Source of the DNA: JBFHNV01 sp965365655
GTDB taxonomy: Bacteria; Pseudomonadota; Gammaproteobacteria; HK1
NCBI GenBank assembly: GCA_965365655.1
Contig: CBDUCN010000002.1
Span: 1 to 56,727 of the forward strand
Length of the DNA stretch: 56,727 bases
Direction: 5' to 3'
Below are positions 36,426-45,001 of the stretch, piece after piece. The notes beneath the pieces were generated by a model, which was given only the letters and a program-made list of their open reading frames with translations, had not been told where the DNA came from and made no database searches. Each line of letters starts with the position of its first letter. Position 1 is the stretch's first letter. A program made the translations under genes and the position numbers.

Positions 36426-37304
36426 GTGACTCTCGTCCACTACCTGCAGGCCCATCCGGGCCTGGCCATCGGCATCGCGCTGGTGCTGGGCCTGCTCGTC
36501 GGCAGCTTCCTGAACGTGGTGATCCACCGCCTGCCGCTGATGATGGAGCGCGAGTGGCGCGAGCAGTGCGCCGAGCTGATGGACGACTCGGCGCCGTCGC
36601 CGGCGGCGCCCCGGGACGAGCCCGCCGCGGCGCCGTTCAACCTGGTGGTGCCCCGCTCGCGTTGCCCGAGCTGCGGCACCCTGATCAAGGCGCACCAGAA
36701 CGTACCGTTGCTGAGCTGGGCGCTGCAGCGCGGGCGTTGTGCGACCTGCGGCTGGCGCATCCCGCTGCGCTACCCGGCGGTGGAGCTGCTGACCGGCGTG
36801 CTGGCCGCAGCCGTGGTCGCGCAATTCGGGATCACGCTCGCCTGCGCCGGCGCCCTGGGCCTGACCTTCGCCCTCGTCGCGCTGGCCTTCATCGACCTCG
36901 ACACGCAGTTCCTTCCCGACGGAATCACCCTGCCGCTGATCTGGGCCGGTCTGCTGATGAACCTCGGCGGGACCTACGTGAGCCTCGAGCAGGCGGTGAT
37001 CGGCGCGGTCGCGGGCTACCTGTGCCTGTGGCTGGTCTACCACGGCTTCCGGCTGCTGACCGGCAAGGAAGGCATGGGCTACGGAGACTTCAAGCTGATG
37101 GCGGCACTCGGCGCGTGGCTGGGCTGGAGCGTGCTGCCGGGCGTGGTGTTGCTGTCCTCGGTGGTGGGCGCGGTGGTGGGCGTGGCGCTCATCGCGCTGC
37201 GCGGCCACGATCGCCAGGTACCCATCCCGTTCGGGCCCTACATCGCGGTCGCGGGCTGGATCGCGCTGATGTGGGGCGACGCCGTCCGCGGGCTGTACCT
37301 GTGA
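36426..37304 (+). CDS. pilD: Prepilin peptidase / N-methyltransferase PilD
   Basis: This bifunctional membrane aspartic protease removes the prepilin leader and methylates the new N-terminus. The 292-residue product starts with GTG. The zinc-binding cysteines are at 80, 83, 105 and 108 (RCPSCGTLI...GRCATCGWR). The catalytic aspartates are in FIDLDTQFLPD (about 156-165) and GMGYGDFKLMAALGAWLGW (Asp221). Eight or so membrane segments are visible. It lies 91 bases after pilC and 13 before coaE. Its substrate in this window is PilA. Confidence 0.94.
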   Translation: MTLVHYLQAHPGLAIGIALVLGLLVGSFLNVVIHRLPLMMEREWREQCAELMDDSAPSPAAPRDEPAAAPFNLVVPRSRCPSCGTLIKAHQNVPLLSWALQRGRCATCGWRIPLRYPAVELLTGVLAAAVVAQFGITLACAGALGLTFALVALAFIDLDTQFLPDGITLPLIWAGLLMNLGGTYVSLEQAVIGAVAGYLCLWLVYHGFRLLTGKEGMGYGDFKLMAALGAWLGWSVLPGVVLLSSVVGAVVGVALIALRGHDRQVPIPFGPYIAVAGWIALMWGDAVRGLYL

Positions 37305-37317
37305 TCCGCACGCGGCG

Positions 37318-37944
37318 ATGAGGCCGGCGCTGGTGGTCGGGCTCACCGGTGGCATCGCCAGCGGCAAGAGCACGGTGGCGCGCCTGTTCCGGGCGCTGGG
37401 GGTTCCGGTGATCGACGCCGACGAGGCGGCCCGCGAGGCGGTGGCGCCGGGCAGCGACGGCCTCGCCGCGATCCGCGAGCGCTTCGGCGACGAGGTGCTC
37501 GGCCCGGACGGCGCCCTGGACCGGGTGCGCATGCGCCAGCGGGTGTTCGCCGACGAGGAGGCCCGCCGCGCCCTGGAAGCCATCGTGCATCCGGCCGTGC
37601 GGCGCATCATGGACGCGCGGCTGGCCGCCTGCGCAGCGCCGTACGCGATCTCGATGGTGCCGCTGCTCATCGAGACCGGCCAGGCGGACCGCGTCGACCG
37701 GGTTCTGGTGGTGGACACGCCGCCGGCGAAGCAGATCGAGCGCGCCCGGGCCCGGGACGGCAGCTCGCGCGACGTGATCGAGGGGATCCTGCGCGCGCAG
37801 GCCAGCCGCGACGCCCGGCTCGCACGCGCCGACGACGTCATTCACAACGAAGATTCTCCGGCCGCGCTGCAGCCCCAGGTCGAGCGGCTGCACCGCAGCT
37901 ACCTGGGCCTGGCCGCTCGCTTGCGAGCCGATCCGCATCAGTGA
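37318..37944 (+). CDS. coaE: Dephospho-CoA kinase
   Basis: This enzyme performs the last step of CoA synthesis, phosphorylation of the 3'-hydroxyl of dephospho-CoA. The 208-residue product has a P-loop GLTGGIASGKST (about 8-19), VIDADEAAREAV and the conserved IVHPAVRRIM segment. LLIETG and the lid RDGSSRDVIEGILRAQ follow. Position between pilD and zapD is the common gammaproteobacterial arrangement. Confidence 0.94.
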   Translation: MRPALVVGLTGGIASGKSTVARLFRALGVPVIDADEAAREAVAPGSDGLAAIRERFGDEVLGPDGALDRVRMRQRVFADEEARRALEAIVHPAVRRIMDARLAACAAPYAISMVPLLIETGQADRVDRVLVVDTPPAKQIERARARDGSSRDVIEGILRAQASRDARLARADDVIHNEDSPAALQPQVERLHRSYLGLAARLRADPHQ

Positions 37945-38095
37945 AACAATCCCTGCAGTCACCGGGACCCCGGCCGCGCACGGGCAGCCGCCCGTCGCCG
38001 AGCGGCCTCGCGGGCCCGCGAATTCACGCCCCGCGAGGCTGCCAATGGCGGCGCCCCGCCCCGGGCGCCGGCTCAGGAACGATCACCCCGACCCC

Positions 38096-38872
38096 ATGAG
38101 CGCGCAAGGCTGGATCTGTTACGAGCAGCCGCTTTCCGAGCGCGTGCGCACGATGCTGCGCCTGGAGTTCCTGTTCGAGCGCGCCCACCACTCGATGGCC
38201 GGTGACGACCGGCTGTCCAGCCGCGGCACCGTCGACTCGCTGATCGACGTGATGTCGGTGCTCGGGCGCGCCGACCTGAAGAAGGAGCTGATCAAGGAGC
38301 TCGAGCGGCACGCCCTGACCCTGGACTCGCTGTCGCGCAACCCCAACGTCGATCCCCAGCGCCTGCAGGAGGTGCAGGACCGGGTGGATGGCCTGCTCAC
38401 CCGGCTGAAAGGCGCCGAGCTGGGCTTCGGGCAGGATCTGCGCAACAACGAGCTGTTCAACGCGATCCGCCAGCGCAGCAGCATCCCCGCGGGGACCTGC
38501 GACTTCGACCTGCCCGCGTACCACCACTGGCTGCAGCTTCCCGCCGAGCGGCGCAGCGAGGATCTCGGCCAGTGGCTGGGGAGCTTCGACCTGCTGCACG
38601 ACGCCGTGCAGCTGTGCCTGCGCCTCGTGCGCGACAGCGGCGTGTCCAGCGAGGAGGTGGCCGAGGGCGGCATGTTCCAGCGCAGCCTCGAGAGCACCAC
38701 GCCCTGCCAGATGGTGCGCGTGTGCCTGCCCGCGGGCAGCGACGTGTTCCCCGAGATCAGCGCCGGTCGCCATCGCTTCACGGTGCGCTTCATGCGCCAG
38801 CTTCGTCCCGAGGAACGTCCCACCCAGTCCCAGGAGGACACCGGCTTCCGCCTGGTGTGCTGTGTCATATGA
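38096..38872 (+). CDS. zapD: Cell division protein ZapD
   Basis: ZapD (YacF) bundles FtsZ filaments at the division ring. The 258-residue product starts MSAQGWICYEQPLSERVRTMLRLEFLF at the ATG at 38096 and has the family's helical and beta domains (SRGTVDSLIDVMSVLGRADLKKELIKELERH, about 42-72; LPAYHHWL, about 139-146). The C-terminal residues FRLVCCVI are conserved in style. Its stop overlaps a small ORF by ATGA, and YacG, which often follows zapD, is not recognisable here. Confidence 0.93.
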   Translation: MSAQGWICYEQPLSERVRTMLRLEFLFERAHHSMAGDDRLSSRGTVDSLIDVMSVLGRADLKKELIKELERHALTLDSLSRNPNVDPQRLQEVQDRVDGLLTRLKGAELGFGQDLRNNELFNAIRQRSSIPAGTCDFDLPAYHHWLQLPAERRSEDLGQWLGSFDLLHDAVQLCLRLVRDSGVSSEEVAEGGMFQRSLESTTPCQMVRVCLPAGSDVFPEISAGRHRFTVRFMRQLRPEERPTQSQEDTGFRLVCCVI

Positions 38873-39030
38873 GAACCCGCGCCCCCCTCCCCCGCCTGCT
38901 CAGGCGCCGCCGCCGCGCGAGCGCCGCCGCGGCCGGGCTGCGCGGCATCGCCCGTGCGGCAGCGCCGCGCGCCGCCGGACCCGGCCGTACGACGTCGTGC
39001 GCGGCGGCGCCGGGGAATCACGCGCCGTGA
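38869..39030 (+). CDS. Possible 53-residue small protein between zapD and cnoX
   Basis: This ORF starts at an ATG that overlaps the zapD stop (ATGA) and ends with a TGA that overlaps the GTG start of the thioredoxin gene (GTGA), so it fills the gap exactly. The product is arginine- and alanine-rich (MRTRAPLPRLLRRRRRASAA at the start), very basic, with one cysteine and none of the CxxC zinc-finger features of YacG, which occupies this position in relatives. It may be a real small protein, a coupling ORF that carries ribosomes to cnoX, or chance in GC-rich DNA. The double overlap is the only support. Confidence 0.25.
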   Translation: MRTRAPLPRLLRRRRRASAAAAGLRGIARAAAPRAAGPGRTTSCAAAPGNHAP

Positions 39031-39788
39031 ACGCCCAGGCCGCCGTGTTCGACGTGACCGGTGCCGGCTTCCAGTCGCAGGTACTGGACGCGTCGCGTCG
39101 CACGCCGGTGCTCGTGGACTTCTGGGCCGCATGGTGCGCGCCGTGCAAGGCGCTGGCGCCGGTGCTCGAGCGCCTCACGCACGAGTACGAAGGCCGCGTT
39201 ACGCTCGCGAAGGTGGACACCGACGCGGAGCGCGAGCTGGCCGCGGCGCACGGCGTGCGCAGCCTGCCCACGGTACGCCTGTTCGTCGACGGGGAGCCGG
39301 TCGCGGAGTTCATGGGCGCGCAGCCGGAATCCGCCGTGCGCGCGTTCCTGGACCGTCACCTGCCTCCGGCGGCGGGCGGACCGCTGGACGCGCTCGCGGC
39401 GGCGCTGGACGACGGCGACCTGGACGCCGCGTCGGCTGCGCTGGCCGCGCTGCCCGAGGGACTGCGCGACGGCGCTGCCGCGCGCGGCCTCGGCGCCCGC
39501 CTCGCGCTGCTGCGCGCGACGGTCGACCCGCCGGGAGAGCCGGAGCTGCGCGCGAGGGCCGAGGCCGATCCGTCGGACCTGGAGGCCCGCTTCCAGCTCG
39601 CGTTGCGCGATGCCACCGGCGGGCGGCCCGAGCAGGCCATGGACGCGCTGCTCGCGATCGCGTCGCGCAGCCGCGCGTTTCGCGACGACGGCGCACGCGA
39701 GGCGCTGCTGCAGGTGTTCGCGATGCTGGGCGCGGACGATCCGCGGGTCGTGGAGTACCGCCGCAGGCTCGCGTCGGCGCTGCACTGA
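39027..39788 (+). CDS. cnoX: Thioredoxin-TPR chaperedoxin, CnoX/YbbN type
   Basis: The 253-residue protein has an N-terminal thioredoxin domain with WCAPC (Cys37, Cys40) and the cis-proline loop SLPTVRLF (about 75-82). A C-terminal TPR-like helical region follows (about 115-250; DLEARFQLALRDATGGRPEQAMDALLAI). This is the architecture of CnoX, which holds unfolding or over-oxidised proteins for GroEL/DnaK; the intact CxxC indicates redox activity, unlike the E. coli protein. The GTG start at 39027 is fixed by the domain start and by the overlap with the preceding small ORF. Convergent with nagZ. Confidence 0.88.
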   Translation: MNAQAAVFDVTGAGFQSQVLDASRRTPVLVDFWAAWCAPCKALAPVLERLTHEYEGRVTLAKVDTDAERELAAAHGVRSLPTVRLFVDGEPVAEFMGAQPESAVRAFLDRHLPPAAGGPLDALAAALDDGDLDAASAALAALPEGLRDGAAARGLGARLALLRATVDPPGEPELRARAEADPSDLEARFQLALRDATGGRPEQAMDALLAIASRSRAFRDDGAREALLQVFAMLGADDPRVVEYRRRLASALH

Positions 39789-39802
39789 GCTCGTGAGTCT
39801 TT

Positions 39803-39821
39803 CGCCCGCCGGCGGCGGGCG
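39803..39821. terminator. Hairpin between cnoX and nagZ
   Basis: CGCCCGC-CGGCG-GCGGGCG forms a 7-base-pair GC stem 14 bases after the cnoX stop, in the 87-base convergent gap. It could serve both strands. No U-tract is present, so the call is weak. Confidence 0.3.
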
Positions 39822-39875
39822 GTGGCCGCCCGCCTGCATCCGGTGCCCGCCGGCGCGCCAGGCGCCGTGACACGC

Positions 39876-40934
39876 TCAGGCCGGATTGTCGTCGTGCAGG
39901 TCCAGCTCCGGCGCCACGTCGAGCGGCGCCAGCGCAGCGCGCACCGCGGCGTGGCGCGGATCCGCGAGCAGCGCGTCGCGTGACGGCCGGGCGCGGGCGT
40001 GGAAGCGCGCGAGACGCGACGCCCGCACCGGGTCGTCGACCGTGGAGATGGACGACACGACCGTCTCGGCCGCCGCGCGGTCGTTGCACACCAGCACCAT
40101 GTCGCAACCGGCGTCCAGCGCGCGCGCCGCGCGATCGGCCGGCGCACCGGCCGCGTGCGCGCCGTGCATGGACAGGTCGTCGCTGAACACCGCCCCCAGG
40201 TAGCCGAGCTCGCCGCGCAGCACCTCGCGCAGCCAGCGTCGCGAGAAGCTGACCGGCATGCGGTCCACCGCCGGCACCAGCAGGTGCGCGGTCATCACGC
40301 CGGCCAGCGTGCCGGCGCCGAGGCGCTCGAACGGCAGCATGTCCTGCAGGCGGAAGGTGTCGAGGTCCCGCGGATCCACCGGCAGCGCCAGGTGCGAGTC
40401 CTCCGCGACGCCGCCGTGCCCCGGGAAGTGCTTGCCGACGCCGGGCATTCCGGCCTCGCGCATGCCGCGCAGCGTGGCCCGCGCCAGCGCCGTGACGACG
40501 TCCACGTCGTGATGGAAGGCGCGATCGCCGATGACCTGGCTGCAGCCGCGGTCCAGGTCCAGCACCGGCGCGAAGCTCATGTCCACGCCGCACGCACGAA
40601 GCTCCGCCGCCATCAGCCAGCCGGCATCCACGGCGAGGCGCGACGCGCGCTCCGGATCGCGGTCGTGAACCCTGCCGAAGGCGGCAGCGGCCGGCAGCGC
40701 GGTGAAGCCTTGCCGGAAGCGCTGCACCCGCCCGCCCTCGTGGTCCACCGCGACCAGCAGGGGCGGGGTGCGCAGCGCGCGGATCGCACCGGTCAGCGCC
40801 GTGAGCTGCGCCGGATCGACGAAGTTGCGACTGAACAGGATCACGCCGCCCACCGCCGGGTGCGCCAGCAGCTCGCGATCGGCCGCCGTCAGCGCCGTGC
40901 CCTCGATGTCCAGCATCACCGGCCCCAGACTCAT
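39876..40934 (-). CDS. nagZ: Beta-N-acetylhexosaminidase NagZ
   Basis: This cytoplasmic glycoside hydrolase family 3 enzyme removes GlcNAc from anhydro-muropeptides during peptidoglycan recycling. The 352-residue product has PLLVAVDHEGGRVQRFR (about 58-74), the substrate motif KHFPGHG (168-174) with the catalytic histidine, and the nucleophile aspartate in FSDDLSMHG (Asp252). It is the last gene of the minus-strand wall block, 10 bases after the DppC-like permease gene, so it is very probably co-transcribed with the permeases and lipB. Its product acts on imported muropeptides, which gives the operon a recycling theme. Confidence 0.95.
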   Translation of the reverse strand: MSLGPVMLDIEGTALTAADRELLAHPAVGGVILFSRNFVDPAQLTALTGAIRALRTPPLLVAVDHEGGRVQRFRQGFTALPAAAAFGRVHDRDPERASRLAVDAGWLMAAELRACGVDMSFAPVLDLDRGCSQVIGDRAFHHDVDVVTALARATLRGMREAGMPGVGKHFPGHGGVAEDSHLALPVDPRDLDTFRLQDMLPFERLGAGTLAGVMTAHLLVPAVDRMPVSFSRRWLREVLRGELGYLGAVFSDDLSMHGAHAAGAPADRAARALDAGCDMVLVCNDRAAAETVVSSISTVDDPVRASRLARFHARARPSRDALLADPRHAAVRAALAPLDVAPELDLHDDNPA

Positions 40935-40944
40935 GTCGCCTCCG

Positions 40945-41772
40945 TCAGCCGCCGGACGCGGCCCGCGCCCCGCCGCGGCGGACGTCGAGGCGGTCGCGCA
41001 GCCGGTCGCCCAGCACGTTCACCGACAGCACGAGCATGCTGAGGGTCACCGCGGGCACCACGACCAGGTGCGGCGCAACCAGCAGGTAGCGCGTGCCTTC
41101 CTGGATGATGCTGCCCCAGGACGCCTGCGGCGGCTGCACCCCGAGCCCGAGAAAGGACAGCCCCGCCTCGCCGATGATCACCGCGGCGATGCCGAAGGTA
41201 GCCTCGACGATCAGCGGCGCCGCGATCAGCGGCAGCACGTGGCGGACCACGATGCGCGGCGCGCGTGCGCCCAGAGCGATCGCCGCCAGCACGTGCTCGC
41301 GGTGCTTCAGCGACAGCGTCTGTGCGCGCGAGAGCCGCGCGAAGCCCACCCAGCCCACCGCCGACAGCGCGAGCACCACGTTGTCGATGCCGGGCCCGAG
41401 GATGCCGGCGAGCGCGATGGCGAGGAGGATCCCGGGGAACGCCAGGAACACGTCGATGACCCGAACGACCACGTGATCCACGGCGCCGCCCAGCCACGCG
41501 CTGGTGGTGCCGATCGCGGTGCCCAGCAGCAGCGACACCGCGACCACCGATCCCGCGACCAGCAGCGAGGTGCGCGCCCCGGTGATCAGTCGATCCAGCA
41601 GCGGGCGGCCCAGCTCGTCGTGCCCCAGCAGCGCGTGGGGCCCCGGCCCCTGGAGCATGTGCGGCAGGCTCACGCGGTCCGGCTCCAGATCCAGCACCGG
41701 GGCGGTCAGCGCCAGCAGCGACCAGCCCCCCAGCACGGCGGCCGCCAGCCAGATGGACGCGCGAGCGAGCAT
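40945..41772 (-). CDS. ABC peptide-type transporter permease, DppC/OppC family
   Basis: The 275-residue inner-membrane permease has the DppC/OppC N-terminal pattern (HALLGHDELGRPLLDRLITGARTSL, about 45-69). Five to six membrane helices follow, and the EAA loop that contacts the ATPase is present (AAIALGARAPRIVVRHVLPLIAAP, about 163-186). GEAGLSFLGLGVQPPQASWGSIIQEG is a strongly conserved family segment. It starts two bases after the DppB-like stop. No ATPase or binding protein gene is adjacent, so partners must be encoded elsewhere. Context between lipB and nagZ suggests uptake of murein peptides (inference). Confidence 0.9.
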   Translation of the reverse strand: MLARASIWLAAAVLGGWSLLALTAPVLDLEPDRVSLPHMLQGPGPHALLGHDELGRPLLDRLITGARTSLLVAGSVVAVSLLLGTAIGTTSAWLGGAVDHVVVRVIDVFLAFPGILLAIALAGILGPGIDNVVLALSAVGWVGFARLSRAQTLSLKHREHVLAAIALGARAPRIVVRHVLPLIAAPLIVEATFGIAAVIIGEAGLSFLGLGVQPPQASWGSIIQEGTRYLLVAPHLVVVPAVTLSMLVLSVNVLGDRLRDRLDVRRGGARAASGG

Positions 41773-41774
41773 CG

Positions 41775-42701
41775 TCAGCCCCCGCGCAGGCGGATGCGGG
41801 GATCCAGCCACGCGTAGGCCAGGTCCGTGAGGCTGTTGACCAGCACGTAGCTGACGCTGATCACCAGCACGCAGCCCTGCAGCAGCGGGTAGTCGCGGCG
41901 CTGTATGGCTTCCACGGTGAGGGAGCCCAGACCCGGCCAGGAGAACACGATCTCGGTGATCACCGCGCCCGCGAGCAACGCCCCGAGCTGCAGCCCCAGC
42001 AGCGTCACGACCGGCAGCATCGCGTTGCCGAGCGCGTGACGCAGCAGCACCCCGACCTCGTCCAGACCCTTCGCGCGCGCGGTGCGGATGAAGTCCTCGC
42101 CCAGCACCTCGAGCAGCGTCGAGCGCAGCATGCGCGCCAGGATCGCCGCGAGCGCCGTGCCCAGCGTGAACGCCGGCAGCACCAGCGCCCCGGCGCCCTC
42201 GCGACCGCTCACCGGCAGCCAGCCCAGCGTGAAGGAGAACACCAGGATCAGCACCGGCCCCAGCACGAAGTTGGGGATGGACACCCCCAGGGTGGCGAAC
42301 GCGATCGCCGCGTGGTCGGCGCCGCTGCCGCGGCGAAGCGCGGCCACGGAGCCCAGCGGCAGCGCGATGGCCAGCGCCACCGCCAGCCCGGCGGCCGCCA
42401 GCTCGGCGGTGGCGGGCAGCCGCTCCGCGATCAGGGACGCGACCGGGCGTCGCGCGTGCAGCGACGTGCCGAGATCCAGGCGCGCGAGGTCTGCCAGGAA
42501 CGCGGCGAACTGCTCCGGCAGCGGCCGATCCAGGCCCAGCGCCGTGCGCAGCGCCGCACGGTCGGCCGGCTGCGCCGACTCGCCCAGCATCACCTCCACC
42601 GGATCCCCCGGCACCAGGTGCACCAGCGAGAACACCAGCACGCTGACCCCGAACACCGTGATCGCGGCGCTCGCGAGACGCGACAGCGCGAACGCGATCA
42701 C
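41775..42701 (-). CDS. ABC peptide-type transporter permease, DppB/OppB family
   Basis: The 308-residue permease has the DppB-type N-terminus (a membrane helix, then LVHLVPGDPVEVMLGESAQP) and the DLGTSLHARRPVASLI segment. Six membrane helices follow, and the EAA loop reads ARAKGLDEVGVLLRHALGNAMLPVV (about 193-217). It pairs with the downstream DppC-like gene as a heterodimer. It starts with GTG overlapping the lipB stop by 4 bases, an unusual partner. The specificity (dipeptide, oligopeptide, nickel, murein peptide) cannot be read from the permease. Confidence 0.9.
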   Translation of the reverse strand: MIAFALSRLASAAITVFGVSVLVFSLVHLVPGDPVEVMLGESAQPADRAALRTALGLDRPLPEQFAAFLADLARLDLGTSLHARRPVASLIAERLPATAELAAAGLAVALAIALPLGSVAALRRGSGADHAAIAFATLGVSIPNFVLGPVLILVFSFTLGWLPVSGREGAGALVLPAFTLGTALAAILARMLRSTLLEVLGEDFIRTARAKGLDEVGVLLRHALGNAMLPVVTLLGLQLGALLAGAVITEIVFSWPGLGSLTVEAIQRRDYPLLQGCVLVISVSYVLVNSLTDLAYAWLDPRIRLRGG

Positions 42702-43363
42702 GTTGCCGCCGCCGCGCGCTCGAAGCGCGCGTCCAGCCCCAGCCTCTCGGCCAGGTGCGTGGCGACACCCGCGGCGGCAGACGCGACGTCCAGCGCGATC
42801 CCGAGGTCCGCCAGGCGCGTCACCGCGAGCCCCTCGTAGCCGCACGGGTTGATGCGCGCGAACGGCGCGAGGTCCAGGTCGACGTTGAGCGCGAGACCGT
42901 GATACGTGCTCGCGTTGCGCACCCGCAGCCCCAGGGCCGCAACCTTCGCGCCGTCGACGTACACGCCCGGCGCGCCGGCGCGCCGCTCGCCGCGGACCCC
43001 GTGCGCGGCCAGCAGGTCGATCACGGCCCCTTCCAGGCACTGCACCGCGGTGCGCACGCCGACGCCCAGCCGCCTGAGGTCGAGCAGCGTGTACACCACG
43101 GCCTGTCCCGGCGCGTGGTACGTGACCTGCCCCCCGCGATCGGAGCACACGATCGGGATCGCGCCGGGCGCGAGCAGGTGCTCTCGGCGCCCGGCCTGGC
43201 CCAGCGTGAACACCGGCGGATGCTCGAGCAGCCACAGCTCGTCCGGCGTGTCCGCGTCCCGCCGGGCGGTGAAGCGGCGCATGTCGTCCCAGGCGGCGGC
43301 GTAGTCGCGAAGCCCCATCGCCCGCACCCGCAGCGCGGGCGCGGCGCCGCGGCGCCCGTTCAT
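42698..43363 (-). CDS. lipB: Lipoyl(octanoyl) transferase
   Basis: LipB transfers octanoyl from acyl carrier protein to lipoyl domains of 2-oxoacid dehydrogenases and GcvH. The 221-residue product has WLLEHPPVFTLGQAG (about 44-58), SDRGGQVTYHAPGQAVVYTLLDL (about 74-96), the catalytic lysine in VDGAKVAALGLR (Lys140) and the catalytic cysteine in NPCGYEG (Cys174). It normally follows dacA and DUF493 and precedes lipA; here neither DUF493 nor lipA is adjacent and peptide permeases follow. Confidence 0.94.
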   Translation of the reverse strand: MNGRRGAAPALRVRAMGLRDYAAAWDDMRRFTARRDADTPDELWLLEHPPVFTLGQAGRREHLLAPGAIPIVCSDRGGQVTYHAPGQAVVYTLLDLRRLGVGVRTAVQCLEGAVIDLLAAHGVRGERRAGAPGVYVDGAKVAALGLRVRNASTYHGLALNVDLDLAPFARINPCGYEGLAVTRLADLGIALDVASAAAGVATHLAERLGLDARFERAAAAT

Positions 43364-43498
43364 CGTGCCGTCACCGCGTCGCGCACGCCGCGCGTTCGCA
43401 CGGCACCGGCGCCCGCGAAGTGGCGGCCCGCCGCCGCGAGCCGCCCGCCCGGACCGCGGGCGCCACCGCGGCCGGCGGCGCGCTCGATTCGCGCACGC

Positions 43499-44686
43499 TC
43501 ACTGGAACAGCAGCCGCACGCTGTCCGTGGCGCGCTGCCACAGGCTGCCCTCGCGCACCGTCTCCAGCGCGACCATCGGCCGCTCGGCCACCAGGTCGCC
43601 CTCGAAGCTGACCCGCAGCTCGCCCAGCACCTGGCCCTGCACCAGCGGCGCCTCCAGCCGCGCCTCCACCGACATGCTCGGGTCCAGGCGCTCGTACTGG
43701 CCGCGCGGCACGGTGACGAACAGGTCCTCGCGAAGGCCCAGCGGCAGCAGCTCGCGCTCGCCCTTCCACACGCGCACGTCGTGGATCGCCTTGCCGGCCT
43801 CGTACAGACGATGGGTCTCGAAGAAGCGAAAGCCGTACGACAGCAGCGCACGGCTGTGGCGCGCCCGCGAACGCTCCCCGTCGGTACCCATCACCACGCT
43901 CACGAGCCGCATCCCGTCGCGCAGCGCCGACGCGACGAGGCAGTAGCCGGCCGACTCCGTGTGCCCGGTCTTCAGCCCGTCCACGCTGGCGTCCTGCCAC
44001 AGCAGCTTGTTGCGGTTGTACTGGGTGATGCCGTTGTAGACGAACTCCTTCTGCGCGTGCAGCGCGTAGTGCTCCGGGAAGTCCCGGATCAACGCGATGG
44101 CCAGCGTCGACATGTCGCGCGCGGTGGTGTAGTGCTCCGGATCCGGCAGGCCCGATGCATTCACGAAATGGCTGCTCTCGAGCCCGATGCGCGCCGCGTA
44201 CTGGTTCATCAGATCGCTGAACGCCGCCTCGTCGCCCGCGACGTGCTCCGCGAGCGCGACGCTGGCGTCGTTCCCGCTCTGGATGACGACGCCCTTGATC
44301 AGCTCGTCGACCGGCACACGGGTGTCCACTTCGATGAACATGCGCGAGCCGGGCATCTGCCACGCCTTCTTGCTCACCAGCACCTGGTCGTCCAGCGCGA
44401 TCTTGCCGGCCTTCAGTTCGGCGAAGACCACGTAGATGGTGAGCATCTTCGTGAGGCTCGCCGGCTCCACGCGCTCGTCGGCGTTGTGCTCGGCGATCGT
44501 GCGCCCGCTGTGGAAGTCGCGCAGCAGCCACGCGCGGGCGTCGAGGTCGGGCGGCGCCGGGACCGGCGCCGCCGCGGCGGCCGGTCCGGCGCACGGCAGC
44601 ACGAGCGCGAGGGTCAGCGCCGCGCGGGCGGCGAGGAGCCGCCCGCGGCGGGCGGCGCGATGGAGGCCGGACGCTTGGAAATCCAT
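43499..44686 (-). CDS. dacA: Serine-type D-Ala-D-Ala carboxypeptidase (DacA/PBP5-PBP6 family)
   Basis: This periplasmic penicillin-binding protein trims the terminal D-alanine of stem peptides. The 395-residue product has a signal sequence (about 15-40). The active-site motifs are SLTK (Ser77-Lys80), SGN (137-139) and KTG (239-241). A C-terminal beta domain (about 295-385) follows and the end (TDSVRLLFQ) is a short amphipathic anchor-like helix. I chose the ATG at 44686. The PBP5/PBP6 (dacA/dacC) distinction cannot be made from sequence alone. It lies after rlpA in the wall block and 135 bases before lipB, where DUF493 is usually found. Confidence 0.93.
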   Translation of the reverse strand: MDFQASGLHRAARRGRLLAARAALTLALVLPCAGPAAAAAPVPAPPDLDARAWLLRDFHSGRTIAEHNADERVEPASLTKMLTIYVVFAELKAGKIALDDQVLVSKKAWQMPGSRMFIEVDTRVPVDELIKGVVIQSGNDASVALAEHVAGDEAAFSDLMNQYAARIGLESSHFVNASGLPDPEHYTTARDMSTLAIALIRDFPEHYALHAQKEFVYNGITQYNRNKLLWQDASVDGLKTGHTESAGYCLVASALRDGMRLVSVVMGTDGERSRARHSRALLSYGFRFFETHRLYEAGKAIHDVRVWKGERELLPLGLREDLFVTVPRGQYERLDPSMSVEARLEAPLVQGQVLGELRVSFEGDLVAERPMVALETVREGSLWQRATDSVRLLFQ

Positions 44687-45001
44687 GATTCTCCCGAAGC
44701 CGTGGGTGTGGCATGCCGCACGGGCGGGAAACGCTCGCAGACGGCGCGTCGCGCCGTGCGCCGAGCTTCCCTGCCCCGGGCGCGATTCTACACCGCGCCC
44801 TTGCGCGCCCCGTGGCGCGGCAGTGCGTGAAACGGGCGAATTCGGGCAGCCCGCGCCTGCTCCACGACGGCCGGCGGACGAACGGGGCCCGGGCACGGCG
44901 TCGCGCCGCGCACGCGCGCCATGTCCACCCCGCGGCCCGCTGGACGGTGCGCGCACCCGGGCGCTGCGCGCGGCGCGCGCACGACGGCCCGCAACGGCTG
45001 T
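44687..45001. other. Intergenic region between rlpA and dacA
   Basis: These 315 bases hold no credible gene on either strand; ORFs here have no signal of selection. On the minus strand a -10-like TAGAAT at 44785-44790 could drive dacA with a leader of about 95 bases, but no good -35 is visible. I see no terminator hairpin for the upstream genes. Confidence 0.4.

Noticed and set aside
38873..39026. yacG (gyrase inhibitor) expected after zapD
   Set aside because: No CPxCG or FCSxRC zinc motif is encoded in any frame.
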